Notes under the pieces: generated by a model
Seen by the model: only the letters and a program-made list of their open reading frames with translations
Told to the model about the DNA's origin: nothing
Database searches by the model: none
Made by a program: the position numbers and the translations under genes
Source of the DNA: JAXMBX01 sp046349635
Lineage (GTDB): Bacteria > Planctomycetota > Planctomycetia > Planctomycetales > Planctomycetaceae
Assembly: GCA_046349635.1 (NCBI GenBank)
Contig: JAXMBX010000020.1
Location: 17,736-81,735, forward strand
Direction: 5' to 3'
Length of the DNA stretch: 64,000 nt
Shown here: positions 7,194 to 15,786 of the stretch, piece by piece
Position numbering within the stretch: position 1 is the stretch's first letter
Layout: every line of letters starts with the position of its first letter

Positions 7194-9029
7194 ATGGGGA
7201 GAGTGATTGAAGTCACCCCTCTCTTTCGTGAGATTTCTCGCGTGCTGTCTTCATCCCTGAATTTCATCTCTCTGAACTCCGCGCCACTGCGTCGGACGAT
7301 CCTGCTGGGCGTGCTCTTGTGTGCTGTTTCCACGCATGATGTTTCCAGGTGTGCGGTTTCGACCCCTCTGTACGGGGAAGAAAAAACCAAGCCCGCTCTT
7401 GCCGCCAACGCTCCCACCACGGAGAAACCGACCAAAGAAAAGCCGGGGATTCCTCCCAGGAAACTGGAGCCGCGCGTTCCTCCCGATGCGCATCCGCTCA
7501 AGACGACGGACCCGGTCGTCCAGTTCATCAACGAACAGATCCGCACGCAATGGAAAGAAAACGAAGTCATCCCTTCGCCCTTCGCGGATGACAGCGAATG
7601 GCTGAGACGGGTCAACCTGGATATCGTCGGACACATTCCCAACGAAAAAACCGCCACCGAATTTCTCCGCGAGGGAACGAAAAACGATGACCGTCGCGAG
7701 AAGCTGCTCGAAGAACTGCTGAGTTCCCCCGACTTTGCGCGCAACTTCGCGAGTCAATGGGCGAACCTGCTGGTGGGCCGCCGTCCTCCCAACCAGATCG
7801 ATCGAGCCGGGCTGCAGAAATTTCTGCAGGAGCAGTTTGAAAAGAATCGTCCCTGGAATGAGATCGTGCGGGCGTTGATCACCGCCGAAGGGAGCCAGCG
7901 CGAGAATGGAGCGGTCAACTTTCTCCTGGCCCATCTGAATGATGGTGCGGTCCCCGCCACGTCACTCTCCGCGCGGTTATTCCTCGGCACGCAGATCCAA
8001 TGCACCCAATGCCACAATCATCCGTTCAATGACTGGAAGCAAAACCAGTTCTGGGAGCTGAACAGCTTTTTCGTCCAGATGCGCCGCGTCGAACATCGAA
8101 AACCGAATCCCACCACGGGCCAGATGGAATTCGACTACGCGGAACTGGTGCCCACCAATCGGGGAGGCCCGGTTTATTTCGAACAGCGGAACGGCCTCGC
8201 CAAGGTCGCCTACCCCAAGTACGAGGACCAGGAGATTTCCCCCGAGTCGGGAGTCAATCGCCGGCAGGAACTCGCGAAGCTGATGACCCGCGAGGATTCG
8301 GAACCGCTCGCCCGCGCGTTCGTGAATCGGCTCTGGGCGCATTTCTTCGGTGTCGGCTTCGTCCGTCCGGTCGACGATCTCGGCCCGCATAAGCCTCCCT
8401 CGCATCCGGAAATTCTCGACCGGCTGACCAGGGAATTTGTCGCCGCGAAATTCGACGTCAAGCGGCTGGTCCGCTGGATCTGCCAGAGCGAAGCCTATCA
8501 GCTCACCAGCCAGGAGCAGGGGGGGAACACGAAAGATGATCCCGCAGCCGGAAGCACTCCCCTCTTTTCCCACATGCAGGTCAAATCCCTCACCGCCGAG
8601 CAGTTGTATGACTCCATGATGATCGCCACCTATGCCTACGCCGGGGAAAATCCCCGCTGGGACGAGTGGGACCGGGAACGGCAAGGCTGGATGCAGCAGT
8701 TCGTGCAGAACCTCGGCACGGATGAAAACGATGAATCGACCACCTTCAACGGGACGATCCCCCAGGCGTTGATGATGATGAACGGGGCGCTGATGCGGAA
8801 CGCCCTCAACCCCGAGAAAACCGGCCTGCTCAAGGAGCTGGTTTCGTCCTCCCAGAAAGACACGAAAAAGGTCCAGCGGCTGTATCTGGCGACCCTGAAT
8901 CGAGTCCCCTCCGGCCGGGAAATGAACGCGGCCCGGAACATACTGTCCGGTTCGGGAGGGGAAATCCCCGCTTTGCAAGACCTGCTGTGGGCACTCCTCA
9001 ACTGCAACGAGTTTATTTCAAATCATTAA
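7194..9029 (+). CDS. DUF1549/DUF1553 domain protein (planctomycete-type)
   Basis: About 611 residues from ATG 7194. The open frame extends back to a TTG at 7119, and neither start has a clear ribosome-binding site. A hydrophobic export-like segment (TILLGVLLCAVS) comes before a Lys/Pro-rich linker. The DUF1549 region starts near DPVVQFINEQI and contains LDIVGHIPNEKTATEFL. A CTQCHNHPF motif (about residue 270) provides a haem-like CxxCH. The DUF1553 part contains ARAFVNRLWAHFFGVGFV and ends with FNGTIPQALMMMNGALM. Such proteins are highly expanded in planctomycetes, often next to DUF1501 partners, and are thought to act in envelope-associated polysaccharide use; their reaction is unknown. No DUF1501 partner is adjacent here. 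Confidence 0.9.
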   Translation: MGRVIEVTPLFREISRVLSSSLNFISLNSAPLRRTILLGVLLCAVSTHDVSRCAVSTPLYGEEKTKPALAANAPTTEKPTKEKPGIPPRKLEPRVPPDAHPLKTTDPVVQFINEQIRTQWKENEVIPSPFADDSEWLRRVNLDIVGHIPNEKTATEFLREGTKNDDRREKLLEELLSSPDFARNFASQWANLLVGRRPPNQIDRAGLQKFLQEQFEKNRPWNEIVRALITAEGSQRENGAVNFLLAHLNDGAVPATSLSARLFLGTQIQCTQCHNHPFNDWKQNQFWELNSFFVQMRRVEHRKPNPTTGQMEFDYAELVPTNRGGPVYFEQRNGLAKVAYPKYEDQEISPESGVNRRQELAKLMTREDSEPLARAFVNRLWAHFFGVGFVRPVDDLGPHKPPSHPEILDRLTREFVAAKFDVKRLVRWICQSEAYQLTSQEQGGNTKDDPAAGSTPLFSHMQVKSLTAEQLYDSMMIATYAYAGENPRWDEWDRERQGWMQQFVQNLGTDENDESTTFNGTIPQALMMMNGALMRNALNPEKTGLLKELVSSSQKDTKKVQRLYLATLNRVPSGREMNAARNILSGSGGEIPALQDLLWALLNCNEFISNH

Positions 9030-9155
9030 GGTTCTGGCAGACTCTGACGGCTCCCTTCCAAACTCACGCCGGTCTGAGCCCGAAATTCCTTGACCGTGGT
9101 CCTCGCCCCCCTTTAGCCTGAATGTACCGAGCGAGATTGACCACGTGGAGGAGCG

Positions 9156-9764
9156 ATGAACACAGCCAAATTGAGACTGCTGATCTGTTGGGGATCACTG
9201 GGATTGGCCGTCTGCGCTCCGCTCCACGCCCAGGAAGCCGCGCCTCCCGCTCCTCCTGAAGAGGAACCGATCGTCCGCTCCGGCTCGCGGATTCACCTGG
9301 CGATCTACCAGCGGGAAGTGGGACAGCCGAAAACCCTCCGGGTCCGCCCGATCAGTGATCCGTATCGCCCCAATCCGTATCGCCCCAACTATTCGAGTTC
9401 GAACTACCGCAGCAGTTCGAGTTACCGCTACAGTTCAAACGACCATTCGAGCTCGACGAACTACTACTCCGGGAACCAGTCTTACTACGGCATCACGAAC
9501 GGGATGTACGGGGGACATACGCTGCACTATCGGGCGCAGTCCCCATACTTCGGTGAGAAGAGCTACGACTACACCGAACGCTATCCCTTCGCCGCCACTC
9601 CCACGGCTCCTCCCTACCGCTATCCCTTTGCCCGGGACTACTACTCCTACGGCCCGGCGGGAACCCAGTTCGGGTATGCGTTCGGCTACGGGTATCCGAT
9701 CGGCCCCTACTTCGGCGGCTTCGGGTACGGCTGGGGCATTCCCTGGTACTACGCCTGGTGGTAA
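9156..9764 (+). CDS. Secreted Ser/Tyr-rich low-complexity protein
   Basis: A protein of 202 residues with a good ribosome-binding site (GGAGGAG) before ATG 9156. It has a signal peptide (LLICWGSLGLAVCAPLHAQ), a short acidic Pro-rich stretch, and then long Ser/Tyr/Asn-rich sequence with internal repeats (DPYRPNPYRPNYSSSNYRSS). A Gly/Tyr-rich tail ends GYGWGIPWYYAWW. The DNA shows the matching direct repeat CCGTATCGCCCCAA near 9360. The composition echoes the Gly/Tyr-rich segment of the 5705 gene, which suggests that both belong to the same surface layer or extracellular matrix. No family or enzymatic motif was recognised, so function is unknown. Confidence 0.8.
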   Translation: MNTAKLRLLICWGSLGLAVCAPLHAQEAAPPAPPEEEPIVRSGSRIHLAIYQREVGQPKTLRVRPISDPYRPNPYRPNYSSSNYRSSSSYRYSSNDHSSSTNYYSGNQSYYGITNGMYGGHTLHYRAQSPYFGEKSYDYTERYPFAATPTAPPYRYPFARDYYSYGPAGTQFGYAFGYGYPIGPYFGGFGYGWGIPWYYAWW

Positions 9765-9944
9765 ATCAACCAGCGGTTTTTCCCTCGTCGATGGTCACGC
9801 GGGAACTTTTAAACGCGGGATTCCATTGGCTTTCCAGCGTCCCCCCGTCATAATTCTCACAGACTCGGTGACGGGGAGATTCCACGTCCCGGATTGATCT
9901 GTGACATCCCGCCTGCGGCTCGTCGCGCCAGGAGTCCATCCCCC

Positions 9945-11252
9945 ATGAGTTCACCCCTCTCTGATTATCTGAACCGCGATTCTCTGAACCGCCGTGCCTT
10001 TCTGGGAAAAACGGCCCAGCAGGCTGCCGGCGTCGCGGCGGGAATGGTTCTGGGGGATTCACTCGCCCATGCGGCTCCCAACGAAAAAGTCTCGCTGGCG
10101 GGCATCGGTCTCCGCAACCAGGGGAAAAGTGTCTGCTCCTCGTTGGCGAAGCTCCCGGATGTGGAATTCGTCGCCTTGTGTGATGTCGATGAGTCCCAGT
10201 TCGATCCGCTCTCCAAGGAGATCGAAGCCGCCCAGGGAAAGAAGCCCCGCTGGGAAAAAGATTTCCGCCAGATCCTCGATGACAAGTCGATCCAGGGGGT
10301 GGTCATCGCCACGCCGGACCACTGGCATGCGCTGATGACCATCATGGCCTGCCAGGCGGGAAAGGACGTGTACGTCGAGAAACCGATCTCGCACAACTTT
10401 CTGGAAGGGGTGCAGATGATCAAGGCGGCGGAGAAGCATCGCCGCGTCGTCCAGGTTGGAATCCAGCAGCGCAGCGGGGCGCACTTTAAAACCGCCATCG
10501 ATTACGTCCGCTCCGGCAAACTGGGAACGGTGAAATACGCCAAGGCCTGGACCATCAGCCAGCGAAAATCCATCGGGCACAAGGCCAACGGCCCCGTCCC
10601 CACCGGCGTCGATTACGAAATGTGGCTCGGCCCGGCGCCGCACCGCGAATTCCAGGCCAACCGCTTCCACTACAACTGGCGCTGGTTCTGGGACTATGCG
10701 ACCGGAGAACTCGGCAACTGGGGAGTCCATATGCTCGACATCGCCCGCTGGGGGATGAATGTCGAACTCCCGCACGAAATCTCCGCCTCAGGGGGCAAGT
10801 TCTATTTCAATGATGACCAGGAAACTCCTGATTGTCTCATCGTGAACTACAACTTCGGCGAACAGGGAATGATCTCCTGGGAACATCGCCTCTGGAGCAA
10901 CTACGGCCTGGATGGAAGGAGTTCCGCCGCCGCGTTTTATGGTGATGACGGAACACTGGTCGTCGACCGCGGAGGCTGGAAGGTGTATGGCTCCAAGGAG
11001 ACTCCCGCGAGTGAGTCGAGCGATCAGGCCGGGGCTCATTACCGCAATTTCATCGACTGCATCAAGACCCGCGCCACGCCGAATGCCGATCTGCGGACGG
11101 GGCATCTTTCCACGGCCATGTGCCACCTCGGTTCGGCAGCGTATCGCGCCGGCCAGACGTTGAAATTTGATCCCGCGACGCTGAAGATGTCCGCTCACCA
11201 GGAACTGCTGGGACGCGAATATCGCAAGGCGTGGGAACTTCCTGTCGTCTAA
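9945..11252 (+). CDS. Tat-exported Gfo/Idh/MocA family oxidoreductase
   Basis: A protein of 435 residues. ATG 9945 is chosen over the TTG at 9894 because GGAG precedes it and it gives a proper Tat signal (NRRAFLGKTAQQAAGVAAGM). The Rossmann domain follows (KVSLAGIGLRNQGKS, then VALCDVDESQ). The family Lys-Pro motif occurs as VYVEKPISHNF, and YNWRWFWDYATGELGNWGVH belongs to the C-terminal substrate domain. These proteins oxidise or reduce sugars and cyclitols with bound NAD(P). Tat export of folded, cofactor-loaded members is common in planctomycetes. Substrate unknown. It is probably transcribed from its own promoter: a TATA-like CATAATTCT lies about 95 bp upstream. Confidence 0.93.
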   Translation: MSSPLSDYLNRDSLNRRAFLGKTAQQAAGVAAGMVLGDSLAHAAPNEKVSLAGIGLRNQGKSVCSSLAKLPDVEFVALCDVDESQFDPLSKEIEAAQGKKPRWEKDFRQILDDKSIQGVVIATPDHWHALMTIMACQAGKDVYVEKPISHNFLEGVQMIKAAEKHRRVVQVGIQQRSGAHFKTAIDYVRSGKLGTVKYAKAWTISQRKSIGHKANGPVPTGVDYEMWLGPAPHREFQANRFHYNWRWFWDYATGELGNWGVHMLDIARWGMNVELPHEISASGGKFYFNDDQETPDCLIVNYNFGEQGMISWEHRLWSNYGLDGRSSAAAFYGDDGTLVVDRGGWKVYGSKETPASESSDQAGAHYRNFIDCIKTRATPNADLRTGHLSTAMCHLGSAAYRAGQTLKFDPATLKMSAHQELLGREYRKAWELPVV

Positions 11253-11313
11253 TTCCCTTCTCACCTCTCGCCATGACTCAAGCCGGCTCAGCCTCAGATT
11301 GGCACTGACAAGG

Positions 11314-12933
11314 ATGGATGTTTTGTACGATTGCATCATTATCGGGGCAGGGCATAACGGATTGGTCTGTGCCTCCTACCTGGCGGAAGCGGGCAAAAAA
11401 GTTCTGGTTCTCGAGCGCCGCTCGATGGTGGGGGGGGCCGCCGTCACGGAAGAACTGTGGCCCGGCTACAAGGTTTCCACCGCCTCCTATGTCGTCAGCC
11501 TCCTCCTGCCGGAAATTGAATCTCACCTGCAACTCGCCCGGCATGGATATAAGGTGCTCGCCCGCAATCCCTCGTCATTCACACCGCTGGAAGATGGCCG
11601 CTATCTGCTCCTCGGTCCCGATCGGGATCTGAATTTCCGCGAGATCTCCAAGTTCTCCAAGAAGGATGCGGAAGCCTATCCCCGCTATGAAAAACTGCTG
11701 GAACGAATCGCCGAAAAACTGGAGCCGATTCTGTCCAGCGTCCCTCCCGATCTGCTCCCACTTCCCACGAACTGGCGAAAGATCGGCTGGGGGAAAAAGC
11801 TCCGCGATCTGAACAAAGGGTGGGATCTCTATAAGGCCATGGAGAAATTGGGGGAACAACTCCCCGAAGCTCTGGAGATTCTGACGGGGGGGGCACGCCC
11901 CATTCTGGACCGCTGGTTCGAATCGGATGTCCTCAAGGGAACGCTGGCGACCGATGCGATCATTGGCACATTCCAACCTATCTCCGCGCCCGGGACTGCG
12001 TATGTCCTGCTGCATCACGTCATGGGACGGGCAGGGGGGGCACGAGGGGTCTGGGGCTATGTCCGCGGCGGAATGGGGGCATTATCCGATGCCCTCGCCA
12101 AAGCCGCGCGGGAACGGGGAGCCGACATCCGCACGAACGCCGCCGTCTCGCAGATCCTGACCACCAGCGGCGGGACCACGGGAGTAAAACTGGAAAACGG
12201 GGAAATCATCCCCGCAAAGAAAGTCGCCTCCTGTCTCGATCCGCATTGGACGTTCGAACGCCTGCTGCAACCGGACATCCTCCCCAAACCATTTCAGAGA
12301 GCGGTCGCGCGGATCGACTTTGCCAGCGCCAGCCTGAAAATGAATCTGGCGGTCAAGGAACTTCCGAACTTCACGGCTCTTCCCGGCAATCAAAGCGTCG
12401 GCCCGCAGCACCGGGGAACCATCCACATCGGCTGCTCACTCGATTATCTCGAACGGGCTTACGATGACGCCAAATACGGCGCTCCCTCCCAGCGCCCGAT
12501 CATCGAGATGACAATCCCCACCTCGGTGGATGACACGCTCACTCCTCCCGGCCATCACATTCTGTCGCTCTTCATCCAATACGCCCCGTACCAGTTGCGC
12601 AATGCCCACTGGGATGACATCAAGGAGCAGTTCGGGGATCGCTGCATCGCGGAAATCGCCCGCTATGCCCCCAACGTCCCGGACAGTATCCTGCATCGCC
12701 AGATCCTGACCCCGCTCGATCTGGAGCGGACCTTCGGGTTGACGGGAGGCAACATCTTCCAGGGGGCCATGCCGTTGCACCAGCTCTTCTCTCTCCGCCC
12801 CGTCCCGGGCTGGTCCGATTATCGCACTCCGGTCCGCGGGCTGTACATCTGCGGCAGTGCGGCGCATCCGGGCGGAGGAGTGATGGGGGCCTGCGGCAAA
12901 AACGCCGCCGCTGAAATCCTGCGGGATCGCTGA
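11314..12933 (+). CDS. Phytoene-desaturase-like FAD-dependent oxidoreductase
   Basis: A protein of 539 residues. ATG 11314 follows AAGG and is preferred over TTG 11299. The N terminus is a dinucleotide-binding fold (CIIIGAGHNGLVCASYLAEA, then KVLVLERRSMVGGAAVTEEL). The C terminus carries the second FAD motif (GLYICGSAAHPGGGVMGACG). This arrangement matches the CrtI/PYROXD2-like amine-oxidase superfamily, whose members desaturate or isomerise carotenoids and related polyenes. Most of the middle is the substrate domain and does not show which substrate is used. The stop is three bases before the next gene, so the two are probably translationally coupled. There are no other carotenoid genes nearby, so a carotenoid role is not claimed. 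Confidence 0.92.
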   Translation: MDVLYDCIIIGAGHNGLVCASYLAEAGKKVLVLERRSMVGGAAVTEELWPGYKVSTASYVVSLLLPEIESHLQLARHGYKVLARNPSSFTPLEDGRYLLLGPDRDLNFREISKFSKKDAEAYPRYEKLLERIAEKLEPILSSVPPDLLPLPTNWRKIGWGKKLRDLNKGWDLYKAMEKLGEQLPEALEILTGGARPILDRWFESDVLKGTLATDAIIGTFQPISAPGTAYVLLHHVMGRAGGARGVWGYVRGGMGALSDALAKAARERGADIRTNAAVSQILTTSGGTTGVKLENGEIIPAKKVASCLDPHWTFERLLQPDILPKPFQRAVARIDFASASLKMNLAVKELPNFTALPGNQSVGPQHRGTIHIGCSLDYLERAYDDAKYGAPSQRPIIEMTIPTSVDDTLTPPGHHILSLFIQYAPYQLRNAHWDDIKEQFGDRCIAEIARYAPNVPDSILHRQILTPLDLERTFGLTGGNIFQGAMPLHQLFSLRPVPGWSDYRTPVRGLYICGSAAHPGGGVMGACGKNAAAEILRDR

Positions 12934-12936
12934 CGC

Positions 12937-13605
12937 ATGAATTACTTCTCTCACGGTTACCGTTTCTGCGACCGTCCCTACTTCCTGGCAGGGACCGCAA
13001 TCCCCGACTGGCTCTCCATCGCCGACAGAGGAGTCCGGATGCGCTCCCGGCGGGTGGCCCCGCATGCGGACGGATCGGGTTCCATCGAGTCCGAAATCGC
13101 CGCCGGTGTCCTGCAGCACCTGCACGATGATCACTGGTTTCACCGGACCGTTCCGTTTCTCGAAGTGACCGAAGCTCTGACGCTGCAGTTCCGACGGGTT
13201 CTCCCCGCTGATGAAAACCATCGCCCCAGCTTTCTAGGGCATATCGTGACGGAACTGCTGCTGGATGCTGTCTTGATTGAGCGGCACGGAAGTGAACTGC
13301 TGGAACGTTACTATCAGGCCCTCCGCGCGATTGATCCTGCCGTTGTCGAACAGGCCGTGAACCGGATGGCGCGCGATGCCACCAATCGCCTTGCCCCGCT
13401 GATTCCGCTGTTTGTGGATGAAAACTTCCTGTGGGATTATCTTCGCCCCGAAACCCTCTGGAAACGGCTGAACCAGGTCATGAAACGGATCAAGCTGAAT
13501 CCGCTGCCGGAAGAAGTGATCGACGTCCTGCGGGACGGACGGACCCTGGTCGAATCCCGGGCTGATGATCTGCTGACCGAGCAGATTTCTGACCCCTCGG
13601 AGTGA
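12937..13605 (+). CDS. Conserved hypothetical protein resembling ACP phosphodiesterase-type helical hydrolases
   Basis: A protein of 222 residues starting three bases after the stop of the FAD oxidoreductase. The N terminus (MNYFSHGYRFCDRPYFLAGT then AIPDW) and the cluster GVLQHLHDDHWFHRT (about residues 58-72) followed by SFLGHIVTELLLDAVLIER resemble the His/Asp-rich helical layout of AcpH/DUF479 enzymes. That similarity was judged by eye and is weak. The His-Asp-Asp-His cluster could bind a metal. No signal peptide is present, so the protein is cytoplasmic. Coupling to the oxidoreductase suggests a shared pathway. A short hairpin (CGGAGTGA/TCACTCCG) without a T-run follows the stop. Confidence 0.75.
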   Translation: MNYFSHGYRFCDRPYFLAGTAIPDWLSIADRGVRMRSRRVAPHADGSGSIESEIAAGVLQHLHDDHWFHRTVPFLEVTEALTLQFRRVLPADENHRPSFLGHIVTELLLDAVLIERHGSELLERYYQALRAIDPAVVEQAVNRMARDATNRLAPLIPLFVDENFLWDYLRPETLWKRLNQVMKRIKLNPLPEEVIDVLRDGRTLVESRADDLLTEQISDPSE

Positions 13606-13660
13606 GGAATTTCACTCCGTAACGGGCGATTTGGAGGGCTGTAAATCGCTCCGAGTTGGG

Positions 13661-13675
13661 ATATGATCGTGGGAC
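13661..13675 (+). promoter_or_regulatory. Candidate -10 region of the epimerase-like gene
   Basis: ATATGATCGTGGGAC contains TATGAT and closely matches ATATAATCGAGGGAA at 25701, upstream of the ccsA-like gene, over nearly its whole length. Both lie 45-85 bp before a start codon. No strong -35 box accompanies either. Confidence 0.4.
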
Positions 13676-13747
13676 CAAGCCTGACGAATCAAGACCACCC
13701 AGCCAACACCTCGGAGTGAATACTTCAGAGCGAGAAGGGATCGACCC

Positions 13748-14590
13748 ATGAAATACGGCATGAACATGCTGCTGTGGACCACCGAAGTCAACGAGGCCCA
13801 TTACGGCATCCTGGATTCCCTGAAGAAAATGGGCTACGACGGCGTGGAACTGCCGATCTTCGAGATCAATGCCCCCAAGTTTTCCGCGGTCGGGAAGAAG
13901 ACTAAGGAACTCGGTCTGGGTACAACTGCCGTCACGGTCTGCGGCCCCGACAATAACCCCGCTTCCCCTGATGCCGCCATCCGCAAGGCCGGGGCGGAAT
14001 ACCTGAAGCAGGCGGTGGACATGGTCCATCTCGCCGGTGGGACTGCACTTGTCGGTCCGTTCCACTCCGCGATCGGCGTCTTCAGCGGTGCTTCCCCGAC
14101 TGCGGATGAACGGAAATGGTCCCGCGACACCCTCGCCTCGGTCGGAGACCATGCCAAAGCCGCCGGCGTCACGATGGTTGTGGAATACCTGAACCGCTTC
14201 GAATGCTACCTGCTGAACTGTGCGGCGGACGCGGCCGATTTCGTCAAGCAGATCGACCACCCCAACATCAAGACGATGTACGACACGTTCCACGCGAACA
14301 TCGAAGAGAAATGCACGGCGACCGCCATCAAGACCATGGCCCCGGTCATGGCCCACGTTCATATCTCGGAAAATGACCGCTCCACCCCCGGCCAGGGACA
14401 CGTCGATTTCGACACCGCGTTCAAAACGCTGAAAGAGGTCAAATACGATGGCTGGCTGACGGTCGAGGCGTTCGGTCTCGCCTTGCCCGCCATCGCCGCC
14501 GCCACCAAGATCTGGCGCCGGATGTTCACCGATGAACTCCGCCTGGCCGAAGATGCCCTCATGTTCATGAAGAAGCACATGGCGAACTAA
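13748..14590 (+). CDS. Sugar phosphate isomerase/epimerase family protein (D-tagatose/psicose 3-epimerase-like)
   Basis: A protein of 280 residues, the usual length for these single-domain TIM barrels. Metal-site residues are visible: Glu in VVEYLNRFECYLLN (about residues 140-153), Asp and His in KTMYDTFHANIEE (about 177-189), His in AHVHISENDR (about 203-212), and the C-terminal Glu in LTVEAFG. The pairing of EYLNRFE with a late VEAFG is characteristic of ketose 3-epimerases (DTEase/DPEase type), so C3 epimerisation of a keto-sugar is the best guess. No signal peptide. It is convergent with the site-2 protease gene, six bases away. The substrate cannot be read from sequence alone. Confidence 0.93.
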   Translation: MKYGMNMLLWTTEVNEAHYGILDSLKKMGYDGVELPIFEINAPKFSAVGKKTKELGLGTTAVTVCGPDNNPASPDAAIRKAGAEYLKQAVDMVHLAGGTALVGPFHSAIGVFSGASPTADERKWSRDTLASVGDHAKAAGVTMVVEYLNRFECYLLNCAADAADFVKQIDHPNIKTMYDTFHANIEEKCTATAIKTMAPVMAHVHISENDRSTPGQGHVDFDTAFKTLKEVKYDGWLTVEAFGLALPAIAAATKIWRRMFTDELRLAEDALMFMKKHMAN

Positions 14591-14596
14591 CCGCAT

Positions 14597-15592
14597 TCAG
14601 CGGACTGATGCGGAGACGGGGGTCGGGGCTTGAACCAAGTCTCGTTGCGTCGTCGGTTCGCTGATGGAGATCGGGTTCGGAGTGAATCCGATCAGGATAA
14701 AAGCTAACGTGGCCCAGCCGAGGTAGCGTCTCCCCGGTCCTAATGGAACGTCATCGTTCCGGGTGGCGGGGTGACGCAGCCCCATGAGCCAGATCAAAAA
14801 CAGCATCACCGTCCAGCTATACAGACTGGGATCGTAGAAGGTTCCGCCGATGATGACCACCAACAGTGCCAGCCTCCACAGGTTCACGGCGACAAGATGA
14901 GCTTTTTTCCCCAGCAGGCAGTACAGGATGTGCCCACCATCCAACTGACTGACCGGAAGCAGGTTGAGAGCGGTAATGAAGATCCCCACCCACCCGGCCA
15001 TTGCCACGGGATGCATGAAGGTATCCTCGCCGGGGAGCAGGGGGCCGAATTTCCAGAAGACCAGCCATTGAACGAGCAGCGGCTCCCCAAAATGATAGAC
15101 GAATCGATCGGTGGGAATGGGCGCCACATTCGAATGATTCAATCCCCAGATTAACGCCGGGATCGCGACGACCAATCCCGCCAGCGGGCCGCTGACTGCG
15201 ATATCGAACATCTGTTTCCGATCCGCATGACGTCCCCGCTGAACGATGACCGCCCCCATCGTCCCGATGATCGTCGGCATCGGAATAAACAACGGCAGCG
15301 TCGCCGGTACGCGATATCGAACACATTGCAGGAAATGCCCCATTTCATGCGCGAGCAGAATCGACATCAATGCCAGCGAGTATTCCCAACCTCCGACCGC
15401 CCACGTCGACAAACACGTCAAAAAAAACAGGATCAGAGGCAGCACCACGGATGGACGTGGGGGAGTCAACCGTTCTGAAGCCATAGCGGGCTCTGGAAAT
15501 GCACCAGACTCCAGCCCGCCCGATTCCTGCAAGGAATACTCGCCGGGGGAGACGTCAAACCGAGATGAACCCGCTTCGTAAGATTCCGTCAT
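14597..15592 (-). CDS. Site-2 protease family (M50) membrane metalloprotease
   Basis: A protein of 331 residues from ATG 15592, which follows AGCAGGA; the frame also has a start at 15664. A polar N-terminal tail of about 55 residues precedes the first membrane span (VVLPLILFFLTCLSTWAVGG). The zinc motif is in LLAHEMGHFLQ (HExxH). The third metal ligand is in NLLPVSQLDGGHILYCLLG, the usual LDG motif. About six membrane segments are seen. Enzymes of this family cut substrates inside the membrane, for example anti-sigma factors or membrane-bound precursors. There is no PDZ domain. No adjacent anti-sigma gene suggests a substrate. Confidence 0.93.
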   Translation of the reverse strand: MTESYEAGSSRFDVSPGEYSLQESGGLESGAFPEPAMASERLTPPRPSVVLPLILFFLTCLSTWAVGGWEYSLALMSILLAHEMGHFLQCVRYRVPATLPLFIPMPTIIGTMGAVIVQRGRHADRKQMFDIAVSGPLAGLVVAIPALIWGLNHSNVAPIPTDRFVYHFGEPLLVQWLVFWKFGPLLPGEDTFMHPVAMAGWVGIFITALNLLPVSQLDGGHILYCLLGKKAHLVAVNLWRLALLVVIIGGTFYDPSLYSWTVMLFLIWLMGLRHPATRNDDVPLGPGRRYLGWATLAFILIGFTPNPISISEPTTQRDLVQAPTPVSASVR

Positions 15593-15786
15593 GTCCTGCT
15601 GGAACTTTCTTCTCGCACTGGAACTTTCTTCTCTCTGTGGACCACGCCATAATCGTCGGGACATTCCAGTGTCGCCAATCAGGTTTCGAGTCCGACAATC
15701 GAATTATTGCGAGATTGGTCAAAATCTCCACTGTCGGTTCCCGACTCCTCCCAAAATAATTCGAATACTCTCCGGAAAGAGATCGT

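Noticed and set aside
14771..15154. Plus-strand frame opposite the site-2 protease
   Set aside because: Composition is Gln/His/Pro-rich antisense sequence. The minus frame has HExxH and LDG motifs.
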